Notes under the pieces: generated by a model
Told to the model about the DNA's origin: nothing
The model's database searches: none
What the model saw: only the letters and a program-made list of their open reading frames with translations
Part shown: piece after piece, positions 1 to 11,834 of the stretch
Numbering within the stretch: position 1 is the first letter of the stretch
Layout: each line of letters begins with the position of its first letter
Assembly: GCA_000708835.1 (NCBI GenBank)
Contig: DF237311.1
Location: forward strand, 28,417-92,416
DNA length: 64,000 nt
From: Klebsormidium nitens
Lineage: Eukaryota; Streptophyta; Klebsormidiophyceae; Klebsormidiales; Klebsormidiaceae
Direction: 5' to 3'
Made by a program: the position numbers and the translations under genes

Positions 1-1253
1 GAGGACGGTTCCAGAGCCGGACACGTAAGTTTCAATCTGGTCGGTCACTCAAACGTCAGGACTCTTGCTTTCGTCGCTTTTAGAGAACACTGGTTCGCGA
101 GCAATTAGTTTGCCCGACGACAAGTGGCGCGCTTTTGTTTTCCACGCCCCGAGCACCATCTTCTTACAAGCTTCTGACAGGGCCACAGCGACACAGCTAA
201 CACTCTTATATCCGCCAGGACTCGAGCCGGAATCTCAGGCGCGGCGGAATCTGCTAACAGCAGCGATATATAAGTAAACCTTACGCAAACGCTCTGATAC
301 CAAAAAGTCGTAACCAATTGGGATGATCAGGGGCGTAAATCGTAGAAATCCAAAGTCGATTTGTTCAGCTTGATGCGACGGTCCCTCCAGTAAGATCCAG
401 TGAAGACGTCCAAACGTCAGGGTCGATCGAGGAAATGAATCGTTTATCGAAAGCTTGTAGGAACTCAGTACCGGTTCGAAGCTTGTGAAATGATCGTCCA
501 AGCGGGGCTGTAACGTCAGGCGATTAGCCGAACTCTAGCTTGAGCGACGGAAGCAATTGATCAGAACCTTTGGATGGCCAGCTGGTGAAGGGCAAAATTC
601 GTCAGTGCGTCACAAAAGAAGCTCAAGTCTAGTACACGGAAACCGTTTTCACCTGCTTGTATGGATGCAGATCTGAGCGAACTTACCGGGAAAGCCTCAC
701 GATCACCGTGGATCCGCCGTCTAGAATGGTCTGCATCCTTGAACTAGAGCAAACTCTTCAAGGCGCCCCATTCGAGCGTGGGTTATGTGGACAGGTAAGT
801 TTACATTTTCAGCGCTTAGAGACCTTTGAGATCCTTTGGCACTTTGATCTCTTCGTCTCGTTCAACCATGTTGAGCAGTACCATGCTCGATCCGGCCGGC
901 GAAACCGCAATCTGAATCACGCACCTCCTCGAACACGTCCGTCAACGGGAACTACTGTTTCTTTTCCATGTTCTTCGCTGATTCTGTCAGCAACAATGTT
1001 TGTCAACGATCAAGAGAAGTCAAGACCTCTGTGTTTTTGCGCACAAGTCCCACGGATCCCTACAGGCAGGGAAAGAGAGACAGTTGCCACGAAGTCGTCC
1101 GTATCGAATCAAATCCTTATCGGTCAGTCAACCAAGTCATGTTCCTGAAGCTTTGGCCCACCGTCACTTCTGCGGACTATAGCCTCGAAAGGACTCTCCT
1201 AATTATCTAGCACATCTGCTCAGGTATCGTTCATCAAGCAGAGCGGAGGCAAA
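1..1253. other. Intergenic, no gene recognised
   Basis: No open frame here shows protein-like composition, a known motif or a convincing splice pattern. Candidate frames are short and overlap on both strands. The last 50 bases lead directly into the ATG of the 125-codon ORF. Confidence 0.5.
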
Positions 1254-1631
1254 ATGGTTCCCCTGTGCGCGGCTATCTCCTCGGGGCTCTTCCTTTACCG
1301 TCTGATCTCCATCTTCACACACGACATGATGTTTGACAGCTGTGATTTCGCCCCAAACCGATCCCTGGCCGACCTGCCCAAATTCATAAACCCCCCAAAC
1401 CCCGCGAACTCGCTCTGGTATACGGAGATTGCTCACGTGGCGACCGGGCACGTGGTGCGCGTCGGCGAGTTCCGCGGGGCCACGACGGTGTGGAGCGTGA
1501 GCGGAACGGATTCGTTGACAACGGAAACGGAAGTGGCGGCTGTCAAAGAGGACCTTGAGTGGCTGCTGGCGCTAGTCTGCGGCCGGTGTCCGCACACGTA
1601 CGATGGGGTCCTGGCGGGATGCCACGCGTAA
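1254..1631 (+). CDS. Dispersed 125-aa family, copy 1 (unknown function)
   Basis: I do not recognise this protein. It is a single uninterrupted frame of 125 codons ending in TAA. The N-terminus is hydrophobic (MVPLCAAISSGLFLYRLIS), which could be a signal anchor or a buried helix. The middle carries a LADLP motif and a Pro/Asn stretch, then LWYTEIAHV, and the C-terminus is CGRCPHTYDG.LAGCHA with four cysteines in the last 40 residues. The call as a real gene rests on conservation: the same protein with the same length is encoded on the minus strand at 42272-42646, and a decayed copy lies at 36384-36690. Differences between the two intact copies are mostly substitutions that keep the frame, which suggests it was translated when duplicated. 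It may be a host gene or a passenger of a duplicating segment. The two right-hand copies are tied to the membrane-protein array, whereas this one stands alone. Confidence 0.6.
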   Translation: MVPLCAAISSGLFLYRLISIFTHDMMFDSCDFAPNRSLADLPKFINPPNPANSLWYTEIAHVATGHVVRVGEFRGATTVWSVSGTDSLTTETEVAAVKEDLEWLLALVCGRCPHTYDGVLAGCHA

Positions 1632-3158
1632 TGAATGACGGAAGTAGACGTCGGCCCGGGACGATAAAGAGCAAAAACGACGGTTTCATCCAGAAATGTT
1701 GTCCTGGAAATCATGCCGCTTCTGTAACCGAGACGGCCATCAATCATGATGCATTCTGCGACTCAGGCAAAGAAATCATGAAACGGTTTGCCCATGTATG
1801 TCCTCTTATTGCCGATTCTAGTCGCACGGCATGAGCTGACACTAGCTTCCAACTTTTTTACAGCTCAGAGTACAATCCACTAGTTTTGGCTCCAATTGCT
1901 GGCGCTTAGTTTATGAGTTGTGCATTTTGGCTCGCGCGTGTGCAACAGAACAAGGCCAAACATTATTCAACCTGTTATGAAGGGGGATGTCACTCCCCAA
2001 AACAGCACAGGGCGTCTACCGCTGCAGCGCGGGCGGCCTCGCCGCCAACTAGTTGCGGGCCAGCTTTAGGGTATGCGCCACGCTGGACGCATGCCTGCGC
2101 GCGCATTGCCCGCGGGCCGCGCGGTTCCGATGACCCGACCGACGCCGGCCGCGGCGCTGGGTCCAGTCAGTGATCGAACGTCCGATCGGACTCGACCAAC
2201 GGTAGTTGCGCCGCGGCCGCGGCTCGGAGCCGCCTACCCGCCGGAACTCAGTCGTAAAATCGCGGAACAAACCCTGGCAACGCTGTCCGATGGCGCGGCC
2301 GCGTGCGAACGCCTGCCGCTTTGAAGGCGCGCAGCACGTCCGTATATCCATTTAAATAGGCTGCAAGTTTTGCAGCCTCCGGCCGCTTTGAGACGAGGCT
2401 CGGTTCATCAGAATATGCTCTTGCTGCAACAAGCTGGCCTGCCAGTCAGGGCAGCTGATAAAATCCCTGTAAGGCTGTGTGCTTGACAGGCGGCAAGCTT
2501 CAGAACCAGTCAAAGCATCGGGAACCCTTCAGGAGCTAAGAAAGTGTGGACAAAGTGGACAAAGTGGACTAAAATTCTGCCAGCTAAGAAACATTGGAAG
2601 GTAGGGAGGCGCCTTTGACGCAAAGTACTGCATCTGAGGATCTGAATGATGCTCATGGACCCAGATAAAACGTGATTCTGTTTCTTTCTGGATCAATAGT
2701 CGACTGCATGACTGTGTTTGTTCCAGGTTTTCATTCGAGCCACTCACAAACGAAAGTAACGCTCAATAGCTTTGCGTTCAAGAGATTTGAGCCCCTTACA
2801 ATAAAATTATGTGTACATCAAGAGCACCTGGTTCGGCTGTCATGAGATCCATGCGCTGGTCAAGCTCCTCATATTATTCCGTCTATGTTTGTTTTTGTCA
2901 ATCTGCTCCAAAAACTCCTGCGTTTGTCGCTCATCCCGGCCGACTCATCCTGCCCCTAGACAGTATGCTCTGACGATCTTGATTCTCAATTGAAAATGTA
3001 ACCTAAGAGCGCCTCCGGATCTTACTCCATTTTCCCCGTCAAAGGTGATTGAAATGATGCTTTGAGACCGCTGTGATTTGTTGAGCAGCTTGGTTTGAGT
3101 TGCAAAAACGGAAGCCGATTGGAACTGATGCAGCTTGTGTTTATGCAGCATTTGCAGC
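1632..3158. other. Intergenic with GC-rich patch
   Basis: No gene is supported. About 2020-2330 is a strongly GC- and CpG-rich patch with overlapping open frames on both strands, as expected from composition alone. At about 2545-2570 the unit GGACAAAGT is repeated in tandem. The right end approaches the first readable exon of the next gene. Confidence 0.45.
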
Positions 3159-5389
3159 ATGGCGACCACGCTAGGCTGCCAATTTCACGAACTTGCGGAG
3201 AAGATGCAAAAGACTGAGGACCCTCAAACGTTGCGCATCTATCAGCGGCATCAAATGGTCCTTGAGGCGCGAGCAAAACTACACGCAGAAGCGGGGGTCG
3301 GATTCTACAAGCGTTTCTCCCGCTTCAAAGACCACGAAGACGACTACAGTGAGACCATGCACCGGAGTGACTCCTCAGAACATTGGAAACTAGGGTGGAC
3401 ACAATCTGCTTTAACTTTGGGCATGGCCCGTGAAAGTATAGAGCCTGTTTGGAACGCCAGATCGCAGCTGATTCCACCCTCGAAGGTGGTCGTCTTTCTT
3501 TGCAAGAGGAAGCACTGGTTCTCATCTGTCTGGGTCTGATGAAGAACAATCTATTGATTCGCTGCAGAAGCAGGCCTGAGGCGGAAAGTCACGTTCGCTC
3601 CCCCTCCGCTCATACGATTTCGAAGGATTCAAAGCGTTTCGTCGTTCCGCTGGGACTTCATGCAGCTTTCAGTGGGTGGTCGCATCATGGTTGCAGGGTG
3701 CCACGACGTCCTCGTCCAGCCACGTGTCACCTCCCAAGCTCGCCACGTGGGGCCAGACTGGAGCTTCTCCGGGGGCAATCGGTTAGTGGTCAAGCTCGAC
3801 CCGAAAGCGGTGGGAGCCTGTAAAGCTGAGAACAATGGAACCGACCCTCCGTATGACGTCAGCTTTATCAAGGACTCGTGGAAACCCAAGACGCCTCCGA
3901 AAGAACTGGACAACGAACGAGTTATCATGTGCGAGGGCCTGCAGTATTGGTGGGTTCTCCTTTTCATTGATCATTTCTTCCGCTACACTCTGTACGGTTT
4001 TACGAAGACTTCCAGGGGAAAGCTAGCTCTGACGACTCTCGGCGCCCTGACTAGACGAAGTCATCCAGGTGTTTTGTTGACCGACCCATCCAGGGTCTCA
4101 GGAAACCTTTTAGCTAGCCATAAAGCAATCCGTCGTGCTGTTGAACTCTAGTAAAGCTCAGGTTGAAACAAACGGACTGCTGGGGCTCTGCAACGGACAC
4201 TCTGTAACCTTTTGGTCAGTCTGATGCAAAATCAAATCAAACATTCTCTGTAGATGCCGTTAGTGATTGGCAAAAGGAGCGCGTTCGGATTTGCTTGTAC
4301 ATGTCTTCTCTCATGAGCTTTGTGATCTTTCGAAACTTTGACTGCAGCATTTCGTAATCCCTAATTTGTTGATACTTTCGCAACGTTTTGTTTCTTTTTC
4401 CAGGCAGGAGACGGGATTCGCAAAAGTGCAAGAATCCGAGGGTGAAAACCCGTATCCCTACAAGCACCCCGCCCGGAGATATGCATATCGCTCGCTTCAC
4501 CTGAACCAAGCCGCCTCGGCGCCATACGCTATGTACCGAATGCTGTGCCTCTTCCCGTGGCTTATCTCCGAGTGGCGTCCTTGCGACTATTACAAGTGCC
4601 TTTGGTACTTCACAGTCGAGCATAAGGAGACGGGCTTCGTCTTTCAGATGTCGGAGCACAAGGCTTCTCTGCACGCTGTGGTGCGCTTTCCATCCTTGTT
4701 CGTCTGAATCTTACCATGTTTTTACATCGACGCTCTTGTTTTTGCTTGACGACATCATAGTTTCTTACTGTAGTCTCTGCTTCGTAGATGCGGGAACGTT
4801 TTTTCAATCTCTTGTGTCCATACTTTCTCCGCATCCTCCGAAACATCATCTGCTTCTCGTCATTCTCCCTTTCAGCAACAGATAGTACGCTCTCATTAAA
4901 CTTGAAACTGAATATGGTGATTCTCACCGAAATTTTAGTTGCTTCTCTGCAACTAGATCGAGTGGGATCCGGAGAGCCCCTGGGCCGACTGCTTCAAGAG
5001 CGAGGCGTGCGCGCTGCTGGAGCTGATCTTGTCCGACGCCTCCCGTCACCCGTGCGGCGTCCTCGCGGGCAGCATCGATCCTGTCGTCTTCAAGCCGTAC
5101 AAAGAACACTGGACGAAGGTAAGGTTTCTTTTTAGATGCAATAGGAAAAGCCTTGATTTTAAGCTTCTGTCTCAAGGCCAAGTAGTCGGTTGGTCGAGAC
5201 AAGGGATCCTAATACCGAAAAGGATCGAAAAGGTGATCGAAAAGGAAGAAGCGTTCAAAGATGGTTCGACTAGAGATCTCTTTCCTTAATCGACGAAGAT
5301 GAGTTACTAGCTGAGGGTCAGTGTTTTGGGTCATTTGCGTATACCAGAGAGTCTATGTATTCGGCGCCGTCCCCAAGATCTTCGAGACT
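3159..5389 (+). CDS. Conserved multi-exon protein, unknown function, 3' end not found
   Basis: I do not recognise the family. Four consecutive coding blocks join cleanly. Block 1 is about 3640-3949 (motifs GGRIMVAGCHDVLV, RHVGPDWSFSGGNR, PYDVSFIKD). Block 2 is 4404-4680 (NPYPYKHPARRYAY, FPWLISEWRPCDYYKCLWYF, then KETGFVFQMSEHKA). Block 3 is 4957-5118 (EWDPESPWADCFKSEACALL) and block 4 is 5348-5389 (RVYVFGAVPKIFET). The 3949/4404 junction splits a TGG codon exactly, and the 4680/4957 and 5118/5348 junctions are phase 0, with GT donors and AG acceptors. An upstream block at about 3159-3350 (MATTLGCQFHELAEKMQ) reads like protein and may be the first exon, but its 3' splice is unclear. The aromatic and Cys-rich content suggests a folded soluble domain. 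No downstream exon was found before the repeat element at 5772, so the gene may be truncated or its 3' part too diverged to see. Confidence 0.55.
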
Positions 5390-5771
5390 GTAAGCTTGTG
5401 GGCAACAGGTAATACTTGAGCTTGAGTCGGAACATTCAGGGATCGGGCGACCCATTGAGCGAGCTCCGCTAGAATTCTGCCTTCATGCCTCTGGTCCAAG
5501 AAGGATTGCCAGCAACCACCTTTTCTTTCGAGTCTTAGGATTAAGTCGACCCAGGGCGGTTTTCTTCGGTCGGAGTCAAAATACCTGCGTCATATATGAG
5601 GAATTAGTTGCAAAGGCCCCTTGTTCGGTTTTGTTTGCAAACGCCTTGCCAGCTTAAACTGTTCCTTCTGTCCCGGGCCGCGCCGCATTCTTTCATCTCC
5701 TTCACCTTCTACCGGTCCGGTTTTGGGCCAAGCAATTGCTTGATGAAGCGATGCGTTTCTTCGCTGGTGTG
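5390..5771. other. Gap between gene fragment and repeat element
   Basis: The segment opens with a good donor (gtaagc) after the last readable exon of the preceding gene. Several AG acceptors are present, but none is followed by a convincing exon. Confidence 0.4.
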
Positions 5772-6105
5772 CACAGGGAGGAACACCGGTTTGCCCGGTC
5801 TTCCTGCCCGGCCATCCCCGTCCCTTCTAGTTCTGCCCGGTGATCTGACCCCCTGCCCGGTCTACCGACTTCCCTGCCCGGTCACAACACCGGGCAGCCA
5901 ATCGACGGACGTCCTGCCCGGTCTCGCAAAATCACTGGGCAGGAAGAATGACCGGGCAACGATTCTCTACTACCGGGCAGCGCATCACAAGGCAGCAACA
6001 CGACCCGGGGCAGCCGACATCGCCGGGCAAGTGCGCCGGGCAGCATCTACAGCCGGGCAGCGCAGTCGGGGAAGAAAACCGGGCAGTGAGATACGACCGG
6101 GCAAT
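5772..6105. mobile_element. Fold-back element 1 with TGCCCGGT arrays
   Basis: This is a block of about 330 bp. Its left part carries six or so forward copies of TGCCCGGT (or close variants), and its right part carries about nine to ten reverse-complement copies (ACCGGGCA). The orientation flips at about 5890-5945, so the whole block can fold back on itself. The left end, 5772-5797 (begins CACAGGGAGGAACACCGG), is matched over 26 of 26 bases, in inverted orientation, by 27913-27938 at the right edge of a second block of the same composition. That makes it a real element edge. No coding capacity was seen, so this is probably a non-autonomous repeat. Confidence 0.65.
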
Positions 6106-7315
6106 TAGGTCGGAGAAAGAGGACAGTAGATATCTGCTGCTTTTGTTCCGTAGTTCATACAAGTACTGTACGATCATTCAATGCGTTCAGATAATCAAAC
6201 TGTTCGCAATCATTGAATTAGAGTCCAAGACGTTCGGAGCCATTATAATTATGTTGCCGCATAGATATGCATGTAACATAATCTTTTTTGTCCATTTCGC
6301 AGGCGATTAAGCTTCGAACTTCACTCGTTCCAAAGTTGAAGTGTGGAATGAATATATTGCTGCATAGTTGTTCGCTGGACCCCTGCGCCATGGATCCTTC
6401 AAGTCTCGTACATGTGCAGCGCGAAATATGCGAAGATTGATCATGAGCCGATGCGATACTCGCTAATTCATATACAACCTGTGCTTGAATAGATGGATGA
6501 GGCCCATTCGGAGAGCAGAGGCGCAAATCCATGTATAACGATTGATTAATCAAAGGCGTTCCAACTTACATACGGTCGAACGATAGCCCTCCTTTTGTTT
6601 TGAAAGTCGGTTCGAGCTCGACCGTTGGATGAAGAACGGACAACCCTGATTTCGTCGAAAAGCCCACAGATGTGTGAGGCCACGCTTCGGCACGTTTATA
6701 ATAAATAATCGCCCCGAATTCTGCCAACAATGAGGGCGAGGACGAGATGCTGGCTACGCTAATTGCCAACCTTGCTTAGATGATCTGAGAGCCGCGGAGC
6801 CCTCTGTTTTAATACGAGGCTTGGCGCGTTGATCGTCGGATCGTATACATCGACGATCCTGACTTCATCGGGACGCCCACAATCATGCGAAGCCACATTC
6901 CGAGAATTTAAAAGGAATGTTCGCTTCACTGTTGTCATGACGCTGGGGCTATGGCGAAACTATATGCGCTTGGCGCCAAGAGCAGCTAGGCGCCAAGCGA
7001 GTCCAATGGGTTCGCCGAGCCCCCTTTTTTGAGAGGCGGTCCGAGCGCTAGGCGCCGACTGTTTGATGAAGAGATCAACGATTGATGTTCCGTAATCAGC
7101 ATCCCATAAACCAGCGATCCAGACGAATGCTCTTCGCAGGCATCATGCATATGCACCAGCAATCCTTCACGCTGCATGTCCAGAGGTGTTAATTCTGTTC
7201 TGATTCCCAGATTCGGAGCCTATAGAGTTGTACGTCCCATTCACAAGCTGTAGTGTAAAGTGGCCCCAAACAATCTTACTTCACAAGCTCACCCCTGAAG
7301 CAGCTCATCCGATTC

Positions 7316-7402
7316 CGCTGACCCGTCCGCTAACCCATCCGCTAACCCGTCCGCTAATGGGTCCGCTAACCCCCCGTCCGTAAATCCCCGTCCGCTAACT
7401 CA
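7316..7402. repeat. 12-bp tandem repeat (CCGCTAACCCGT type)
   Basis: Seven or so tandem units close to CCGCTAACCCGT, with substitutions (ACCCATCCG, AATGGGTCCG, ACCCCCCGTCCG). The AACCC core looks telomere-like, but the 12-bp period does not match a plant telomere, so this is better called a minisatellite. Confidence 0.7.
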
Positions 7403-8659
7403 GGTCCGCGATCACTAGAGTAATTGTCCTGAGTCACTCGTCCTCAAAGTTGCTGTTATCTGTAGCAAAAGGAGAGGGAGATCCGTAAGCATCAAATTCG
7501 CCCATGAGCGGCAGGTTCACGGAATGGTTGTTACTTTCTCTACGAAATGGTTGACACTTTCTCTTCAATCCTGTTTGTCCCCTGTTTGTCAAGCGGCAGA
7601 CTGCGCCTGAACGAGTTCGTGACGGCGAAACTTAAGAATAAGTGCTGTTTCATGCGCTACCGTGAGCTCCTCAAGCGTTCCTTTCCGGGTGTCTGGCCAG
7701 CTTTAAAAAGTCGTCGCGCATCCGTCAGGTTTGGCTAGCCAGGGCGGTGTTTTGCTATCCTGGACTCAAAACCTTGTCAAATGGAGAGCTTGAGTAGTCA
7801 TCAGAAGTTATGAAACGGAAACTGCAGTTCGTGTTGACCTGTGGAAAAGCACAGGCACTGGACTCGCCTCCAGAGATTGTATACCTCATAAGCCTGTGGC
7901 TGAAAAATCTGACCTCCTGATTCGTTGTACGCAGAGCGAAGTTCTCTGTGTCCACCAAGGCCGCTGAGAGTTTCTTCAAAAGCGGGCATATGTCGAGCGA
8001 GCCCGAAAGACACCGTCTTTAGAGCGAATTCGATCGAACTGAGTCGGGGTACGTATCTCAGAGGGCCAGACGCAAAAGTTTACCCTCAGAAGTAGCTTTG
8101 CAAATTCACGCGTCCTTTCGCGAGGTTAAGAGACGGTTCTTTGCGCGAGCTACCGAGTAGCTGCACACGGGTGACAGATTTCTGACCCCGGCTGTTCAAA
8201 TCTGTGGCACTGCATGAAACGTTTCTCTTGACGGCTCTTGTCAGTTCCTATAATGCGAAGGAACCTTTCTCACCTTCTGCCACCGAGTCCCATGAGCCGT
8301 CCGAGTCGCCCTCCGAGTCGCCGTCCGAGTTCGGTTGGCCGTACATCACCTATACACAAGGGGGAAACGGTCAGAGCTGGCTTTTTCTTCGTACTATTCT
8401 GTTCTGTGGTTACAGAGTATTGAACTAGCCAGACCCAAAAGATTGCTCACACTCAGCCCGAATGATCAGAGCTAAGCCTACTTATGCGAGCTACCCAGAA
8501 GCTCTACACGCTCGATCAAGGGAGAGAAGCGCTGGAAGATCTTCGAATCTCTGCATCCGGCTGCTCAGAAGGGCTGAGAATAGGGGTGAATTGAAACAGG
8601 TCTCTCAACGCGTCTGGTTGCGGCAAAGTAATTGCATCATCACCTGGCCAGGCTCCGCG

Positions 8660-8706
8660 TCTGAGCTGTCGCCTGAGCTGTCGCCTGAGCTGTCGCCTGA
8701 GCTGGC
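8660..8706. repeat. 12-bp tandem repeat (CTGAGCTGTCGC)
   Basis: Four near-identical tandem copies of the 12-bp unit. It is in-frame for Ser/Pro/Glu/Leu on the plus strand and Arg/Gln/Leu on the minus strand. Neither frame belongs to a recognisable gene. Confidence 0.8.
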
Positions 8707-9805
8707 GAAGTCGTTCCGGATTACCTGTACCCAAATCAGAAAACGAAAACGGTCAGAGAATCGAATCAGCAGGCGAAGGACCAGCTCGGTGTAGATATCA
8801 TGTAAAAATACAATCGAATCTCAACCGCGCCAGCTACGCGCTCGTCAACGGAAGAACATTGTTGGATGGAAATTTAGCTGCTTAAAGCGGCTGCTAGTGG
8901 GTGCAATGAATGGGAATCCTGAATGCGCCTGGTTACGACTGGACCTCACAAGCGGACCTTATGAGTTTTTGAATGTCCTCACGTCTTCTTCGCCATGCGG
9001 ATTGTAGTCCTCCTCCAGGCGCGGCCACGCCCGCGCGCTCCGGTTGCCCGGCCACACGTCATTCCTCTCTTCCATGTTGTCCGAGAAGGAGATTGCCCGC
9101 ACGAACTCGTCCGGTCTCCAGGGCAGTGGCTCGCTTGTCGGCCGCGGCGGACCAACCTCGTCGGGCATGAGCATCAACGGCGGCTGGACCTCCTTGCACA
9201 GTGTTTGAGATAAATGCCTGTCCTTGATGTTTGCTCACGGAAGCGCAAGAAACACCGAAGTGGCGCTCTCCGAATAGAACGGAGAAGAAAGCGCGAGAGT
9301 CCTTTGTCTGAGCAGATTCTCCGGACCAGATTCTTCAGATTGTTTAGATCCGGTAGTATTCTTCTCACTCCGGTTATCGGTGTTCTCCAGACTCTTCAGA
9401 TCAGATTCTTCTTCTCACAAGCACTGCAAACGGGCAGCACGGGAATCGCAGAAACCTCAGGTCTCGCTTGACTAGATTCCGGTTACTTCGACCCGGCTGG
9501 TTTACCTAAATCTCGATTACTCCCGAGTATTAGAAGGAAAGGATGATGGAATCAAGTAGAATCAGAGAAGGCGAGGCCAACCTACTGCCAATCGGCGGAT
9601 TCATCTCAACAAGACAGACAGAGCTTGAAGGCTATTCTGGACAAAAACGTCTACCATCTTCTGGGTTAATCTAGGCTTCTAGCTGACAATTGATTTTTTT
9701 TTCAACTATTTCTGGAGATCCGAGCAGATTTTCAGAACGTTAACCACAGCAGTCGTATCTCGATAGTAGAGAAGCAACGCAAACCGCTCAGAAAATATGT
9801 ACAAC

Positions 9806-10570
9806 TTACAGGTCCATCTCCAGGCCCTGCCAGGCGAGCGCCTTCTTGCGGCTGTTGGCGAGCATCTTGCTGGTTGTGTGCCTCCTGCTGACTCTCCGCC
9901 CCGTCAGCTGCGTCTGCAGTACAGTCCTGGCCGTGACCGCGTGCCTGTTCTCCTGGATTACCGCTGCCCGGAACGCGGCGAAGTTGACGCTCTTCTCGGA
10001 AAAGAGATGCCTGCCGATCAGGCATTCCCAGTCAGATTCCAACGTTGCCTTGGTTGAGAGCTTTCCAAAGTCAAACAGCAAGTCATCTTCCGGACGATCA
10101 TCCGGGTCGAATTCGGGGTTTAGGTACGCCTTTCCGCAGTTAACCTCGTTCTGGCGGGCTGCAAAGTTAGCACGTGCCCCGCTCGCAAACCCAAAGGTCC
10201 ACATGAAAAGAATGATTCCATCCCGCAGCTCCCAGTACCCGTCATCATTGCCGAGGCCCACTGCATTGTAGGCTGCCCAGAAAGCATCATCCATAGCCCT
10301 CCAGGCCTCAGCAGGCGAGAGGACCGTCCCCTCCTTCACCTCATCAAACACGATCCAGGCAAAGCCCTGAGGGTTGGCTGTCCACCTGGCCATTGACTGT
10401 GCCCTAGTGCGCAGACCAAGGACGTAAGATTCCCAGTGCATGCGCCAACCCTCAGAGGCCACCACCAAGATCGCGAAGTTGGGGACTTCAAGCATGCACT
10501 GGGGCCCATTGAAGCCCTGTTCAGCCAGAAAGCTCAGGCACTTATCCTGGAGAGACGATGGCTCAGACAT
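9806..10570 (-). CDS. Hypothetical protein, 254 aa
   Basis: Not recognised. It is a single long ATG-initiated frame on the minus strand. The Trp- and Ala-rich sequence has regular hydrophobic/charged alternation (EGWRMHWESYVLGLRTRAQ, then DDAFWAAYNAVGLGNDDGYW, then GIILFMWTFGFASGARA), which points to a helical globular protein. An acidic patch (FDPDDRPEDDLLFDFG) follows, and the C-terminus is basic (TGRRVSRRHTTSKMLANSRKK). Eight codons after that basic run the frame meets TAA inside CCT|GTAAGT. That is a strong splice donor, so the visible end at 9806 may be an intron boundary at about 9811 rather than the true stop. It follows the Tnp2 transposase gene on the same strand, 1.26 kb downstream, so it may be a second gene of the same transposon or of an adjacent copy. 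That link is inference. Confidence 0.5.
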   Translation of the reverse strand: MSEPSSLQDKCLSFLAEQGFNGPQCMLEVPNFAILVVASEGWRMHWESYVLGLRTRAQSMARWTANPQGFAWIVFDEVKEGTVLSPAEAWRAMDDAFWAAYNAVGLGNDDGYWELRDGIILFMWTFGFASGARANFAARQNEVNCGKAYLNPEFDPDDRPEDDLLFDFGKLSTKATLESDWECLIGRHLFSEKSVNFAAFRAAVIQENRHAVTARTVLQTQLTGRRVSRRHTTSKMLANSRKKALAWQGLEMDL

Positions 10571-11834
10571 GGCGCAGCAGACTTCAAGAAGGAGCAGCTA
10601 TGGCGTAACGAGAAAGTGGGGCGCAAAGCTTCCTCAGAAGGCGTTCGTTGCAGGGGCCCCGTTTCTGTTTGAGCGAAGCGGGAGACTTTTCGAAGCTTCC
10701 ATGCGCAATCGCGCAAGGAAAGCCGAAGCTTTGATCGGCCACTGGCAGTCACGCGTACGAAAACGGCAGTTGACGATCGAGCAACGGAGGCATAGACGGC
10801 AATTGCGCAGCAGTTACACTACTGTAGGTTTTAGCACTGACAGGGAAGTCGACCATTGGACAATCCATATCGTACGTCCGAGAAAGTTAAGTCCTAGGCA
10901 GAACGTACGTCCGAGAAAGTTAAGGCCTAGAATGCTTCAGCTGCTGCAGCAGCACGCCTCACAGATCAGGGAGCGCCCTTTGTTTTGACTGCGCGCTTAG
11001 GCTCCAGCCGTATTCCAGACAGCCATATTCCAGACAGGACGTGCTCAGAAAAGATTGGCTAGAGAAAAGCAGGGCGCTCATGAGCTGATCAGGTTATTGC
11101 CAAAGTTGCGTCCCAGCTCTCAGACCGGCAGTCGCGCTTTGCGTAGATATTCGACGTGGGCGCCTTATTGAAACCCGAGACCGGTGACGGAAGGTTTCAA
11201 GATAGACAGACACAGCATCTGAGCAAACCACACTCCTGTCTTTTGACAAGAAAGTTTGGGACGAAGGGTGCGAACAAACCTCTTAAAAGGGAGAAGCAGC
11301 GGGGGCCTTTGAGTGCCCTCAGATGGGCGCTTTTGAGGAAGCAAGCAGACGGACGAAGGTCCGCGTGTCCAAAATTTCAAAGAACGGCTCTCCTTTTGAG
11401 TCCAGTTTTTTGTTCATGAAACTGTGAGAAACTTCTCAACTTCTCAAATTAGAAAGGGGACAAGATCAGGCCAGAAATATATCTAAAGAATCCGGAAAGA
11501 CGGGAAGAAGAACAAGTAGCTTCGCCCACGAACAATCAATCAATCAATCATTCTTTCAATCAGTCAGTCAATGCAAGCTTTGATACTTTGATGTAGCTGA
11601 AATCAACGGGATCAGGCTCTAGCAGTAAGCTGATGGGCGCTGGCCAGAGATTCTTGCTTAGTCTAGGCTTTGTTCAGTCTGACGTAAAGTCTGATCATTC
11701 ACTCCAGCTGTATGTGGGTAGACCTGACCCTGCAGACATGTGTCTTAAACTGACCCTTATCGACCGTTTTCAAATGTCTGAATAAATTGCACTCACGTTT
11801 TTCTAAGGGAACCCATGGGTTCCCTTGGCCAGCC
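10571..11834. other. Intergenic between unknown ORF and transposase 3' end
   Basis: No gene is supported. It contains a 27-bp direct repeat spaced by 33 bp at 10871-10930 (core CGTACGTCCGAGAAAGTTAA), and short TCAA and CAGT microsatellites at about 11533-11575. If the neighbouring genes belong to one transposon, this is internal element sequence. Confidence 0.45.
10871..10930. repeat. 27-bp direct repeat, two copies
   Basis: CGTACGTCCGAGAAAGTTAA followed by GNCCTAG occurs twice, with starts 33 bp apart and one mismatch. Short subterminal direct repeats of this size are typical of CACTA elements, where they bind the second transposon protein. Only two copies are seen, so that reading is tentative. 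Confidence 0.75.

Larger units (their letters stand above)
6106..9805. other. Repeat-rich intergenic region
   Basis: No gene is supported across 3.7 kb. Structured DNA includes a degenerate direct repeat of about 80 bp at roughly 6612-6690 and 6828-6905 (shared core TGA.TTC.TCG then GCCCACA). There is an 11-bp perfect stem with an 11-nt loop at 6967-6999 (CGCTTGGCGCC and its complement), 12-bp units at 7316-7402, and short CCGAGTCGC and GAGCTGTCGCCT arrays at about 8286-8335 and 8660-8705. Open frames in the region are short and lack protein-like features. Confidence 0.5.

Noticed and set aside
7316-7402. CRISPR-like array
   Set aside because: Units are contiguous 12-mers without spacers, and the window is eukaryotic.
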